NCBI RefSeq assembly: GCF_900109325.1
Contig: NZ_FNZU01000001.1
Span: 281,668-345,667, forward strand
Length of the DNA: 64,000 bases
Direction: 5' to 3'
Source: Alkalibacterium pelagium
GTDB taxonomy: Bacteria > Bacillota > Bacilli > Lactobacillales > Carnobacteriaceae_A
Made by a program: the position numbers and the translations under genes. Positions 44,267 through 53,283 of the stretch are shown in pieces (position 1 is the first letter of the stretch; each line of letters begins with the position of its first letter). The notes below the pieces were generated by a model that ran no database searches, was not told the DNA's origin, and worked only from the letters and a program-made list of their open reading frames with translations.

Positions 44267-44875
44267 CTAAGCACCTACTTTATTGAATTGATTGATGATT
44301 GACTGAATTTCAGAATTCTTAGAAAAGAATGCATGCTTGTTTGAAATAAGACGGGCATTGATGTCATCAAGGCGGATCTGTTCTTCCAGACCATTGTCTC
44401 TTAGAGTCGTACCTGTCTGGACGATATCCATGATGGCATCAGCCATATCGATCGTTGCGGCCAGCTCAACTGATCCTTTAAGATAGATGATTTTTACTGG
44501 CTGCATGATTGAATCAAAGTAGTTTTGAGTAAACTGTACATATTTTGTAGCTACAACTGGATAGGCATCTTTAGGTTCTTTGGCTGCCAGAGCAAAGTGG
44601 CAGTAGCCGAAGGGCAGATCCATGAGATTATTGATGTGTCTATTCTGTTCGTACAGGACATCACTTCCTGTTATACCAAGATCAGCGACACCTTCTTCAA
44701 CATAAACTGGAACGTCTTCTCCTTTGACCAGAAGAAATCTTACTGAGTCGGTTTGCACGACTAATTCTCTTGACACCGATTCGAGCGCATTGCTCCATTG
44801 GGTCATGTCGATGCTTTTTAAAAATGCAATAAAGTCTTTTAACTGTCGTCCTTTTGATAATGCTATAGTAATCAT
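44267..44875 (-). CDS. hisG: ATP phosphoribosyltransferase, catalytic subunit (short form)
   Basis: A 202-residue short-form HisG that commits PRPP and ATP to histidine synthesis. ITIALSKGRQLKD begins it, DLGITGSDVLYE is conserved, and the PRPP-binding motif appears as MADAIMDIVQTGTTLRDNGLEE. Short-form enzymes need HisZ, which is encoded directly upstream. ATG 44875 follows TGGAGGAGCAAGAG; the TTG at 44890 overlaps that SD. Confidence 0.95.
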   Translation of the reverse strand: MITIALSKGRQLKDFIAFLKSIDMTQWSNALESVSRELVVQTDSVRFLLVKGEDVPVYVEEGVADLGITGSDVLYEQNRHINNLMDLPFGYCHFALAAKEPKDAYPVVATKYVQFTQNYFDSIMQPVKIIYLKGSVELAATIDMADAIMDIVQTGTTLRDNGLEEQIRLDDINARLISNKHAFFSKNSEIQSIINQFNKVGA

Positions 44876-44898
44876 CTCTTGCTCCTCCAAAAAACGGT

Positions 44899-45744
44899 TT
44901 AGTATGTTAAATCGGTCAAGTTGATCGCCATTCCGAATGCTTTTGTCGGACTCGAGTACTGTCCGCCTGTAACGATAGGTTCTACAGTCTGGTCCGTATA
45001 GAATTGCAGAAAAATACCCTTATAGTACGATTGAGCCGGAAGTGAGAATAAGTCACTGTATACGGTCGGGATATTCTTCTCTTCCAGGGCATTGCGCCAG
45101 TTGATGATTTCATTGACTGGGCCTTTCAGGTCAGGAAACTGGTCTCTGGCGAAATGGAGCTGATCGGGAACTGGCTGGCTCATCAATTGAACGACAGGAT
45201 GAGTGTCACCTAAATACTTAGTCAGTCCATCCAGATTACGTTCTCTTAACAGATGTCTGACTTCCGGATCTTGAAGTTCATCTTTATTCAGCAGTTTCTT
45301 CAATAGAGAATAATGACTGATCACCGCTACTGAAACGGTCTGTTTTAGATGTGTCTGAAGGTAATCAAGCAGATCTTTCATTGACTTCTGCTGTGTATCG
45401 ATATCTTCAGAAAAAGTTTCCATACCGAACTGCATGCGTTCTTTATTATAGGAATAAACCGGTCCGGAGTATGCTATTTTATCAGTTTTTAATTTATATT
45501 TTTTTCGGTATCTGACTATGGCATCCGTCCAGTCGCTTCTGATTGATAGAAGGGAATCGTTGGCCTGCCAGGTATACCGGTTAGTCATTGATTTCAAATC
45601 GTCTGGTGACAAGCTGTCCCAGCGAAATTCTTCGAGGATCGATAGGTCGAGCAGGTCATAACCGAGATGGTGGAAATGATGTAGAAACTCCCATTCTTGA
45701 TGTTTTTTATCTAATATGTGCTGGTTATTCTGTTCGAATAGCAT
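44899..45744 (-). CDS. hisZ: ATP phosphoribosyltransferase regulatory subunit
   Basis: A 281-residue HisZ, a catalytically inactive relative of histidyl-tRNA synthetase that activates short-form HisG and mediates feedback by histidine. Retained synthetase-like elements are LIRSDWTDAIVRY-like motif 2 (SIRSDWTDAI), YSGPVYSY, and C-terminal IVTGGQYSSPTKAFGMAINL, corresponding to the GGRYD and GxGFA motifs. The protein is shorter and more divergent than Bacillus HisZ. ATG 45744 is chosen because GAGGAAACGACTA precedes it. Confidence 0.85.
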   Translation of the reverse strand: MLFEQNNQHILDKKHQEWEFLHHFHHLGYDLLDLSILEEFRWDSLSPDDLKSMTNRYTWQANDSLLSIRSDWTDAIVRYRKKYKLKTDKIAYSGPVYSYNKERMQFGMETFSEDIDTQQKSMKDLLDYLQTHLKQTVSVAVISHYSLLKKLLNKDELQDPEVRHLLRERNLDGLTKYLGDTHPVVQLMSQPVPDQLHFARDQFPDLKGPVNEIINWRNALEEKNIPTVYSDLFSLPAQSYYKGIFLQFYTDQTVEPIVTGGQYSSPTKAFGMAINLTDLTY

Positions 45745-45775
45745 TAGTCGTTTCCTCATTTCTCTTTTTTTAATG

Positions 45776-45800
45776 ATTTGATACAATAGGAGTATCAAAT
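45776..45800. promoter_or_regulatory. Palindrome between hisZ and hisJ
   Basis: A perfect 9-bp inverted repeat, ATTTGATAC and GTATCAAAT, separated by 7 bp, sits in the 134-bp divergent region between the minus-strand his operon and hisJ. The location and symmetry suggest a repressor site controlling one or both units. The spacer is too short for a T-box leader. Confidence 0.6.
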
Positions 45801-45878
45801 TCATGTAATGAAAAAATACTAACATAAAATTAGTGAATGTGAAAGCTGTTTTGTTGTCACTTATAATAAGGAGGACTT

Positions 45879-46661
45879 ATGCTATCAGATAATCATATGC
45901 ACACTCAGTACTGCCCGCACGGTTCGGATGCTAGCATGGAAGAATACGTAAAGGCAGCCATCGGCAAAGGATTGAAGGAACTGACCTTTACAGAGCATGC
46001 GCCTCTGGTCATTGATGACCCGACTCCTGAGAATGACAGTGCTATGTCCAGAGAAGATGTGGAAGCTTATATTAATGAGGGAAAAGAACTGAAGGAGAAG
46101 TATAGGGATCAGGTGACCATCAACATAGGTTTTGAAATCGATTATATTGAAGGGAAGGAAGAAGAGACACTGGAGTTTCTGAAAAAGCACTCGGACCTCG
46201 TTCCTCATTCCATACTCAGTGTTCATATGATCCGACTCAGCAGCGGTGAGTATTTCTGTATCGATTACGACAAGGATGCATTCTTAGAAAAAATCAGTGA
46301 AGTGGGGTATGATACATTAGTCAGTAAGTACGAAGATACTTTGTATAAAGCCCTTTCCAATCCTTATGGTGAACTGACCCCTAAAACGATCGGCCATATT
46401 ACGCTGATCAACAAGTTTGAGAAAGCATACGACCAGATCGATACGATCGATTGGGTCAGTGTGCTCGAATATATTAAAGAGAAAGGGTACCAGATGGACT
46501 ACAACTTTGCCGGACTTGATAAGCCTTATCACGAGCAGACTTACCCACCAGAACCATTAGTCAAAAAAGCAATTGATTTGGCTATTCCTCTTCGATTCGG
46601 CTCGGATGCACATCATCCTGATGAAGTAGGACGTTATTTTGAAAGGAGTCTAAAAAAATGA
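45879..46661 (+). CDS. hisJ: Histidinol-phosphatase, PHP family
   Basis: A 260-residue PHP-domain phosphatase for step 8 of histidine synthesis. Metal ligands are visible in DNHMHTQYCPHG, FTEHAP, GFEIDY, SVHMI and the terminal GSDAHHPDEVG. This is the Gram-positive HisJ/HisK type that replaces the N-terminal domain of enteric HisB. The start follows AAGGAGG. It is divergent from hisZ and overlaps the downstream ydbC-like gene by 4 bp. Confidence 0.93.
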   Translation: MLSDNHMHTQYCPHGSDASMEEYVKAAIGKGLKELTFTEHAPLVIDDPTPENDSAMSREDVEAYINEGKELKEKYRDQVTINIGFEIDYIEGKEEETLEFLKKHSDLVPHSILSVHMIRLSSGEYFCIDYDKDAFLEKISEVGYDTLVSKYEDTLYKALSNPYGELTPKTIGHITLINKFEKAYDQIDTIDWVSVLEYIKEKGYQMDYNFAGLDKPYHEQTYPPEPLVKKAIDLAIPLRFGSDAHHPDEVGRYFERSLKK

Positions 46662-46879
46662 GTCAATTAAGTTTTGAAGTACTTGAGCACTTAGCTGTCC
46701 TGTCAGAGAATTCCAAAGGATGGAGAAAAGAACTGAATCTGGTCAGCTGGAACGACAGACCTGCTAAGTTCGATATTAGAGACTGGAGTCCGGATCATCT
46801 GAAGATGGGGAAGGGAATTACACTCGACAATACAGAAATGAAGGCATTGAAGAAACAATTACTTGAAATCGACCTGTAA
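46658..46879 (+). CDS. YdbC family PC4-like ssDNA-binding protein
   Basis: A 73-residue protein with the PC4/p15 fold signature in WRKELNLVSWNDRPAKFDIRDW and KMGKGITLDNTEM. The YdbC family in Firmicutes binds single-stranded DNA in vitro. The start overlaps the hisJ stop (ATGA), so it is translationally coupled to hisJ, an association that has no obvious metabolic explanation. Confidence 0.85.
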   Translation: MSQLSFEVLEHLAVLSENSKGWRKELNLVSWNDRPAKFDIRDWSPDHLKMGKGITLDNTEMKALKKQLLEIDL

Positions 46880-46925
46880 AGACAGGTACTATTAAGGTAA
46901 ATATGGAATTGAAGGAGAGATAGCA

Positions 46926-47732
46926 TTGGAAAAAGTTCGGCTGAATAACGGTCTATCCATCCCATACTTGGGAACAGGGACAAATACTTACGGCAAAGAG
47001 AACAATGATTATAATGGTGAATTGAACGGCGACTTCTCTGCACTTGAGTCCGCAATCAATTTAGGGTATCGTCTGATCGATACTGCCATCTCCTACCGCA
47101 ACGAAGCAGGGGTGGGCAAAACCATTAAAGACAGCGGTATTCCTCGTGAGGAATTTTTCATCACTACTAAAATTCCTGCAGACGATCAGTATATTAAAAA
47201 TAAAGATGCAGTCAGACGGACACTCGATCAAAGTCTTGAAAACTTGCAGACAGACTACATCGACTTATACTTAATCCACAAGCCTATTGAAGATGAAGAA
47301 AAACTGCGCCTGACCTGGGAAGTACTGGAAGAGTACGTCGGAAAAGACAAAATCAAAACAATCGGGGTCTCAAATTTTTCAATTGATGATCTGAATCGTC
47401 TGGATTCATTTGCAACCGTCAAGCCGGCAGTGAATCAGATCAAGTCCAATCCTACTGAATGGAACAATGAATGGATCAAGTATATGTTTAAGGAAGATAT
47501 TCGACCGCAGGCTTGGGGACCGATGAAAACGACTGAAGCACACAGAGAGGTACTGGGGAACATAGGCACAGCTTATAATAAAACTTGGGGACAAGTTCTT
47601 CTACGTTATCAGACTCAGCGTGGTGTGATTGTCATTCCGAAATCACACAACCCTGAGAATCAGAAAGCTAATCTGGAAAGTCTGGATTTTACACTATCTG
47701 ATGAAGACATGAGTCAAATAGACTTGCTGTAA
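46926..47732 (+). CDS. Aldo/keto reductase
   Basis: A 268-residue NADPH-dependent enzyme, shorter than the paralogue at 17421. Catalytic residues appear as Asp and Tyr in DTAISYRNE, Lys in TTKIP and His in LIHKP. GVSNFSIDDLNRL and VIPKSHNPENQKANLESLDF are family motifs. The TTG start has GAAGGAGAGATAGC upstream. The gene follows ydbC by 46 bp and could be the third gene of the hisJ unit. Substrate unknown. Confidence 0.88.
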   Translation: MEKVRLNNGLSIPYLGTGTNTYGKENNDYNGELNGDFSALESAINLGYRLIDTAISYRNEAGVGKTIKDSGIPREEFFITTKIPADDQYIKNKDAVRRTLDQSLENLQTDYIDLYLIHKPIEDEEKLRLTWEVLEEYVGKDKIKTIGVSNFSIDDLNRLDSFATVKPAVNQIKSNPTEWNNEWIKYMFKEDIRPQAWGPMKTTEAHREVLGNIGTAYNKTWGQVLLRYQTQRGVIVIPKSHNPENQKANLESLDFTLSDEDMSQIDLL

Positions 47733-47758
47733 GAAACTTAGAATCAAAATAGATAAAA

Positions 47759-47803
47759 TACCGTCAGACAAAGGAAGTTCAATTCCTTAGTCTGACGGTT
47801 TTA
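47759..47803 (+). terminator. Terminator of the hisJ-ydbC-AKR unit
   Basis: ACCGTCAGAC and GTCTGACGGT with an inner AAGGAA/TTCCTT stem, then TTTT. Confidence 0.8.
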
Positions 47804-47862
47804 CTAATTGACCCGTTCTTCAACCTAATTAATAAAAAGCGATTGTTCTCCAGTCCTGATCT

Positions 47863-48456
47863 TTATTTCAATGCAAGTTTGGCCAGCTGGTCGGCCCGTT
47901 CATTGTAAAGGACACCAGTGTGGGCTTTAACTTTTACAAAATGTACATTGATTTCCTGAGCATATTTCTTGAAGTAGGTGACATAGTCTTTTGAAACTGT
48001 TTTATTGGCTTTCCAGCGTTCTGTTGCCCACATCTCAATGCCTAGATAGTCGTAGTGAATGATAACCGATTGGTAGCCATGACTGACTGCCCATTTGATT
48101 GCATTCAAGGCTCCGAAACATTCGCCAGCAATCTGAAAGCTTTCAGCATACTTCGGATCATCTGCAGCATTAGACAGCTCATCAACTACCTTTCCGTCTT
48201 TGATCATGACTACACCGTAACTGTATTTTTTTGCCCGCTTATCGAACGATCCATCTACGTAGGCAATCACCGACTCCGGCGTTTCTTCAATAGAAGCAGA
48301 ATCTGATCCCTTCAGATAATCTTCGGCCTCAGTTTTAGTCGTGAACGACTTGAATTCTGCATTAGAGTAGCCTGAAATCACTTTTTGAGCATCGCTCCAG
48401 GTTGTAAAAACACCTGTCTGTCTTCCTTTTTTTACTGCATAATATTTTTTTGGCAT
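47863..48456 (-). CDS. RNase H with N-terminal viroplasmin domain
   Basis: A 197-residue ribonuclease H1-type protein. Residues 1-50 are the caulimovirus viroplasmin/RNA-DNA hybrid-binding module (KKYYAVKKGRQTGVFTTW). The RNase H domain (about 62-197) retains the acidic residues: Asp in AYVDGSFD, Glu in GECFGALNAIKW, Asp in HYDYLGIE and Asp in YNERADQLAKLA. It degrades RNA in RNA-DNA hybrids. SD AAGGAGTAC. Confidence 0.93.
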   Translation of the reverse strand: MPKKYYAVKKGRQTGVFTTWSDAQKVISGYSNAEFKSFTTKTEAEDYLKGSDSASIEETPESVIAYVDGSFDKRAKKYSYGVVMIKDGKVVDELSNAADDPKYAESFQIAGECFGALNAIKWAVSHGYQSVIIHYDYLGIEMWATERWKANKTVSKDYVTYFKKYAQEINVHFVKVKAHTGVLYNERADQLAKLALK

Positions 48457-48585
48457 ATGTACTCCTTAATTCATTCAATCTTATCTTACTCTAGAAGAGA
48501 ATGGAGTAAATGTCAATATGAGGCTCCGGCCTGTTCTCTTATTATAAATAATGAGTGAGCCCTTTTCAGTATACCCGTGTAAAAG

Positions 48586-48634
48586 AAAAGACACCTTCAC
48601 TCATCACGTTAAGGATGTAGAAAAGGTGTCTGGA
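48586..48634 (-). terminator. Terminator of the 48.7-kb membrane protein gene
   Basis: On the minus strand, AGACACCTT and AAGGTGTCT enclose a 25-nt loop, then TTTCTTTT. Confidence 0.7.
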
Positions 48635-48665
48635 ATCTAGACATTGATATGAAATAAGTATCGCA

Positions 48666-49244
48666 TTAGACTTGTGTGTCTTCTGGAGATAAAAGGGCAA
48701 ATCTTTTCTTGTTCAATATGATGACGCTCACGAAGTGATACAGTGTCCATACGAGAATAGCTGTAAAAGGAACAATGAAGAGCCAGGTGGTGGCGACAAT
48801 ACCAATTGATGCTACATGCCAGTAAACAAATCCGACTCCAATAGTCAGAACACCGTGAACGTACTGTCTGATCCTGCTCCACTGATCGATTCTACTTAAG
48901 ACTTTCATTACCAGAGCTGTTATGAATGCAGCAAGGGCGGCATATCCGAATGGATTAGTCATAGCCGGAAAACGAATGGCAGCTATCAGACTCATTTCTG
49001 CTATTAGATGGAACCCGATCATCACTGCACCGGTGACTCCGGCAAAAGCTGTGGCTATTTTCTGTTTCCATTCAGAGGTAAGGATAATGAAGCTTAGCGA
49101 CAGATAAGCCAGAATACCCACGATCATCGATAAGGCATGATCAGGAAAAACTGGAATAACAGATCGAAACAATCCGACAAACATCAACAGAGATAACAAG
49201 GTAAACAAGCCTATTACCAGACCTGTCTTTTTCTTTTTAAGCAT
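48666..49244 (-). CDS. Hypothetical membrane protein
   Basis: A 192-residue protein with about six hydrophobic segments (TGLVIGLFTLLSLLMFVGL first) and short polar loops. I do not recognise a family. The start at ATG 49244, preceded by GAAAGGGGTCGTC, replaces an upstream extension to 49298 that lacks a Shine-Dalgarno. It is divergent from the cardiolipin synthase gene, which might suggest a membrane-related role, but nothing specific can be claimed. Confidence 0.75.
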   Translation of the reverse strand: MLKKKKTGLVIGLFTLLSLLMFVGLFRSVIPVFPDHALSMIVGILAYLSLSFIILTSEWKQKIATAFAGVTGAVMIGFHLIAEMSLIAAIRFPAMTNPFGYAALAAFITALVMKVLSRIDQWSRIRQYVHGVLTIGVGFVYWHVASIGIVATTWLFIVPFTAILVWTLYHFVSVIILNKKRFALLSPEDTQV

Positions 49245-49389
49245 GCGACGACCCCTTTCAATAATATTAGTTGCTCTCATGATAAACTTAACATACATAT
49301 GGAAGCGTATAAACTAAAAACCCTTATTGAGATTGTGACAAAGCTGAATAAAAAAGGTAGGCTTAACAGAGGACGAAGGAGTGAAAAAC

Positions 49390-50937
49390 TTGAGCAAAAA
49401 ATGGTTGATGCAATTATTTAAAAGACGGGTCATACTGGCGCTGTTAATTATTATTCAATTTGCGATTTTTGGGTTCGTAGTTAACCAGTCGCTGGCCTAT
49501 TCCATTTTCTGGGAGACAGTGTTTACCATGCTGTCGATAGGTGTGGCTCTTCATGTTGTCTGGAAGAAAGGAAAAGAAGCTTATAAAATCACATGGATTC
49601 TTCAGGTCCTTATTTTTCCTGTTTACGGCACTTTATTTTATTTAATATTTAATAGACAGACTCAAACAAAAAAACTTCAGGCAAAACTCGAACAGATTTA
49701 CCAGGTTCATTTCTCATTTGCTGGACAAGAGGAGCCAGTTTTAAACGAAGCGAAAACTGATTATCCTCATCATGCCAGACTGATGCATTATCTGACATAT
49801 GCTGGTGGCTTTCCAGTCTATGATCACACTGAGACAGACTACTATCCTATTGGAGAATCATATTTTGAGGCTATGCAGGAAGCAATCATTAAAGCAGAGT
49901 CTTACATATTTTTTGAATTTTTTATTGTGGCGGAAGGAAAGATGTGGGAAAAGCTGCTTGACTTGCTGGTGGAAAAGGCAGAGCAGGGAGTAAATGTCCG
50001 TGTCATGTATGATGACATTGGCAGTTTCGTTACCTTGCCATCCAATATAAAAGAGCAGTTGGAAGAAAAGGGAATCAATTGTCGAATATATAACCCATTC
50101 CATCCTATCCTTACCTCTTCACAAAATAACCGGGATCACAGAAAGATCCTTTCAATCGACGGAAAAGTTGCATTTACTGGCGGAATAAATATAGCTGATG
50201 AATATATTAATGAAATCGAGAGGTTCGGTCACTGGAAAGACAATGGGATAAAGCTGACAGGGAAAGGAGCCTGGGGTCTGACACTCATTTTCCTTCAGTT
50301 ATGGCAGTCTATGGACAGTCATATAGATACTGAAGATTTAAAAAGCCTCCAACCTGTTAGCTGGGAGACCAGTACAAGTGAGGCCAAGTCAACCCAGTAT
50401 GTCCAGCCCTTCTCTGACAGTCCGACTGACAAGAAAAACTTTGGCGAACATGTATTGATTAAAATGATACATGCTGCAAAAGAATCGGTGTATATTTACA
50501 CCCCTTATCTGATACTAGATGAAAATCTTGAAACTGCACTCATACTGGCAGCCGAAAGTGGAATCGATGTAAAAATCATTACGCCTAAGAAATGGGATAA
50601 GTATCTCGTACACATGACCACACGATCTTACTACTCTGAACTGATAGAGGCAGGCATCAGTATATATGAGTATACACCAGGGTTCATGCATGCAAAGACT
50701 GTTCTAGTGGATGATGAAGCAGCACTTGTCGGCACCATCAATTTTGATTACCGAAGCTTATACCTCCATTTTGAGAATGCTGTAATGTTATTTGGGGGAA
50801 CAATCATGCATGACATTAGAAAAGATTTTGACGAAACGATCAGGTCCAGTGAACTGATGACTGATCAAACGGTAAATCAGTCTCCCGTCAGACGTCTGAC
50901 AAAAAGTGTACTGAGACTATTTGCCCCGCTGATGTAA
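49390..50937 (+). CDS. cls: Cardiolipin synthase
   Basis: A 515-residue phospholipase D-superfamily enzyme condensing two phosphatidylglycerols to cardiolipin. Two N-terminal TM segments are followed by two HKD motifs: HRKILSIDGKVAFTGG (about 250) and HAKTVLVDDEAALVGTINFD (about 435). The start is either GTG 49381 or TTG 49390; GAAGGAG is well spaced only for TTG 49390, giving MSKKWLMQLFKRR. The downstream lactonase gene starts 15 bp after its stop, so the two are probably cotranscribed. Confidence 0.92.
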   Translation: MSKKWLMQLFKRRVILALLIIIQFAIFGFVVNQSLAYSIFWETVFTMLSIGVALHVVWKKGKEAYKITWILQVLIFPVYGTLFYLIFNRQTQTKKLQAKLEQIYQVHFSFAGQEEPVLNEAKTDYPHHARLMHYLTYAGGFPVYDHTETDYYPIGESYFEAMQEAIIKAESYIFFEFFIVAEGKMWEKLLDLLVEKAEQGVNVRVMYDDIGSFVTLPSNIKEQLEEKGINCRIYNPFHPILTSSQNNRDHRKILSIDGKVAFTGGINIADEYINEIERFGHWKDNGIKLTGKGAWGLTLIFLQLWQSMDSHIDTEDLKSLQPVSWETSTSEAKSTQYVQPFSDSPTDKKNFGEHVLIKMIHAAKESVYIYTPYLILDENLETALILAAESGIDVKIITPKKWDKYLVHMTTRSYYSELIEAGISIYEYTPGFMHAKTVLVDDEAALVGTINFDYRSLYLHFENAVMLFGGTIMHDIRKDFDETIRSSELMTDQTVNQSPVRRLTKSVLRLFAPLM

Positions 50938-50952
50938 AGAAAGGATGAGCCT

Positions 50953-51822
50953 ATGGACTCGCTGACAATTGGATCGACTAAGATAACCTGGTTAAACGGA
51001 GGAGTGACCATGATGGATGGAGGGGCCATGTTTGGACCGGTACCGAAACCGTTGTGGAGCCGTCGCTACCCGTGCAATAAAAAAAATCAGATCGAACTCG
51101 TGACTGAACCGATGCTCGTTGAAAAAAATGGCATGCTTTCACTCATTGATGCAGGGATTGGTAGGGGGCGACTCTCGGACAAACAGAAGATGATCTACGG
51201 AGCCTATGAAGAATCGACCATCGAAGAAGACCTGGCCTTACTAGGATTTGAACCAGGGGACATTGACAGAGTGCTCATGACCCATATGCACTTTGACCAT
51301 GTTACCGGCTTAGTGAAAGATGTCGACGGTCGGAAAGTACCGGTGTTTCCGAATGCGCAGATTTTTGTTGAGAGCAGGGAGTGGGATGCGATACAGCATC
51401 CTTCAAAACGTACGAGCGGAACATACTGGGAAAATAATTGGCGTGCGATCGCTTCTCAGATAACTTGTTTCGATGATTCGATTGAAGTAGGAAAAGGAAT
51501 TGAACTGATCTATATAGGAGGTCATAGTCCAGGGCAATGTCTGGTTAAAATTACGGATGGAAATAAGGTTGCAGTACATTTATCGGATGTCTTCCCTACA
51601 CATGCACATCTCAACCCGTTATGGGTCACTGCCTTTGATGACCATCCGCTCGATTCCATCGAAGCAAAAGAGACTTGGATCAACAGAGGACTGGAAGAAG
51701 GATGGACGTTTCTTTATTATCATGATGCGTATTACAGAGCACTGACATTCGATAAGGAGACCAGGGAAATTAGCTGGTCACTGAAAAGGACCAAAGAACC
51801 AGCTGTATCATTTCACCCCTGA
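50953..51822 (+). CDS. YtnP-like MBL-fold hydrolase (putative lactonase)
   Basis: A 289-residue metallo-beta-lactamase-fold enzyme. The dinuclear zinc motif appears as THMHFDHVTGL (HxHxDH), with later His in GGHSPGQC, Asp in LSDVFPTHAHL and a terminal YHDAYY. This layout resembles the YtnP/AHL-lactonase group that opens lactone rings and can quench acyl-homoserine-lactone signals. Substrate cannot be proven from sequence. SD AAAGGATGAG. It lies in the cls-yunD-yutD cluster typical of Firmicutes. Confidence 0.85.
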   Translation: MDSLTIGSTKITWLNGGVTMMDGGAMFGPVPKPLWSRRYPCNKKNQIELVTEPMLVEKNGMLSLIDAGIGRGRLSDKQKMIYGAYEESTIEEDLALLGFEPGDIDRVLMTHMHFDHVTGLVKDVDGRKVPVFPNAQIFVESREWDAIQHPSKRTSGTYWENNWRAIASQITCFDDSIEVGKGIELIYIGGHSPGQCLVKITDGNKVAVHLSDVFPTHAHLNPLWVTAFDDHPLDSIEAKETWINRGLEEGWTFLYYHDAYYRALTFDKETREISWSLKRTKEPAVSFHP

Positions 51823-51844
51823 AATCACTCAAAAATAGGAGTTT

Positions 51845-51857
51845 GGGGTCGAATGTG
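51845..51857. repeat. Possible half-copy of the dispersed inverted repeat
   Basis: GGGGTCGAATGTG matches the complement of the CACATTCGACCCC end of the repeats at 5577-5613 and 16171-16210. Only about half of the element is recognisable, so it may be a decayed copy or chance. Confidence 0.3.
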
Positions 51858-51882
51858 ATAGTATAAAGCTGGAGGAGAAACA

Positions 51883-53283
51883 ATGGAAAAGATTACGATC
51901 TATCATACAAACGATATTCATTCTCAGCTTTCTTACTGGCCCAGAATAGCACGCTATCTGACTCAGGAGAAACAAAGGCTGATGAGTAAAAAGGAAACAG
52001 TATATGTTTTTGATGACGGAGATGCTACAGATCGAGTCCATCCTCTGACCGAAGCAACTAACGGGAAAGCAATTGCGGAGCTGCTTCATGATGGATCTTA
52101 CGATGCTGTGACTATAGGAAACAATGAGGGAATCGGAAACACTAAAGATCAGCTTAATGACTTGTTTTCCGAAGCTAGATATGAAGTGGTCGTATCCAAT
52201 TTAAAAGATAAAGAAACAGAGAGCCGACCGGACTGGGCAAGAGAAGTACTCCTGCTCAAAACTAAAGGCCAGCATACATTTGCATTAGTTGGTCTGACTA
52301 TTCCGCTGCCGATGAGTTATGACTCATTGGGATGGAATGTAGAGGACCCTTTCGACGTACTTGATGAACTGGTCAGGACATACAGAAACAAGGTAGACGG
52401 ATTTATTCTGTTAAGCCACCTTGGCCTGCCCACTGACAGGGAGATAGCTGAACGCTACCCCGAAGTGCTTGTAATCATGGGGGGACATACCCACCATCTG
52501 CTGCCGGAAGGTGAAATGATCGAAGGCACACTGATAGCCGGTGCTGGAAAATTTGGTACGCATGTAGGGAAAATTACGCTAGAATACGATAAAGGCAATC
52601 AGATACTGATGGCTGCCGAAGTAATCGATGTCCGTTCACAGGTTGATCCAGTTCCTGATGAACATGTGGATATGAATGAACTCTACAGAATAGGAAACAG
52701 GATGCTGGAGCATGAAGTTCTTGGGGAATTGAAGCAGCCACTTAACAAAGAGCAGGTTGCAGAACCGAACCTGATATCATTGACGCTTGCAGCTATGACA
52801 AGTTTAAGTGATACCACTATAGGTGTGGTCAATACAGGGCTTTTCTTAGAGTCGCTTCCCAAAGGGTTGATCAACCGGAGACAGCTGCATGAAGCTCTTC
52901 CTCACCCGATGAGAGTAGTCGAGGTAAGCATGGATGGAAGAAGTCTAAAGCGACTGCTTAATCAAATGGAGCAGCAGAAAGAAAAGCTGAAAATGCTGCC
53001 TGTGAAAGGATATGGATTTAGAGGAAAGATATTCGGGAGTCTTTATTTTCAGGGGATCAAAAGGATAAAAGAGGGCATCTATATCAATGGAAAAGAACTT
53101 GATCAGAACAGAGAGTATAAATTGATCACGGTCGACTATTTTCTATATGTTCCTTTCTTTCCGGAGCTGCAGGCTCAGACCTCTGTTAGAATGATCAGTC
53201 CCGACTTCTTGAGAACAATCGTCGGGAATTATATTGCACACCAGAATTCGAATTCATTAAATGAAAGGAAAGAATCATCGTGA
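51883..53283 (+). CDS. YunD-like metallophosphatase / 5'-nucleotidase
   Basis: A 466-residue protein. The N-terminal metallophosphatase domain has YHTNDIHSQLSYW, DDGDATDR, a variant GNNEGIG instead of GNHE, LLSHLGLPTDRE and GGHTHHLLPEG. The C-terminal 5'-nucleotidase-like domain follows. The GNNE change replaces the catalytic His with Asn, as seen in the YunD group, which may alter or narrow activity. No signal peptide is present. SD TGGAGGAG. It overlaps the downstream yutD-like gene by 4 bp. Confidence 0.88.
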   Translation: MEKITIYHTNDIHSQLSYWPRIARYLTQEKQRLMSKKETVYVFDDGDATDRVHPLTEATNGKAIAELLHDGSYDAVTIGNNEGIGNTKDQLNDLFSEARYEVVVSNLKDKETESRPDWAREVLLLKTKGQHTFALVGLTIPLPMSYDSLGWNVEDPFDVLDELVRTYRNKVDGFILLSHLGLPTDREIAERYPEVLVIMGGHTHHLLPEGEMIEGTLIAGAGKFGTHVGKITLEYDKGNQILMAAEVIDVRSQVDPVPDEHVDMNELYRIGNRMLEHEVLGELKQPLNKEQVAEPNLISLTLAAMTSLSDTTIGVVNTGLFLESLPKGLINRRQLHEALPHPMRVVEVSMDGRSLKRLLNQMEQQKEKLKMLPVKGYGFRGKIFGSLYFQGIKRIKEGIYINGKELDQNREYKLITVDYFLYVPFFPELQAQTSVRMISPDFLRTIVGNYIAHQNSNSLNERKESS

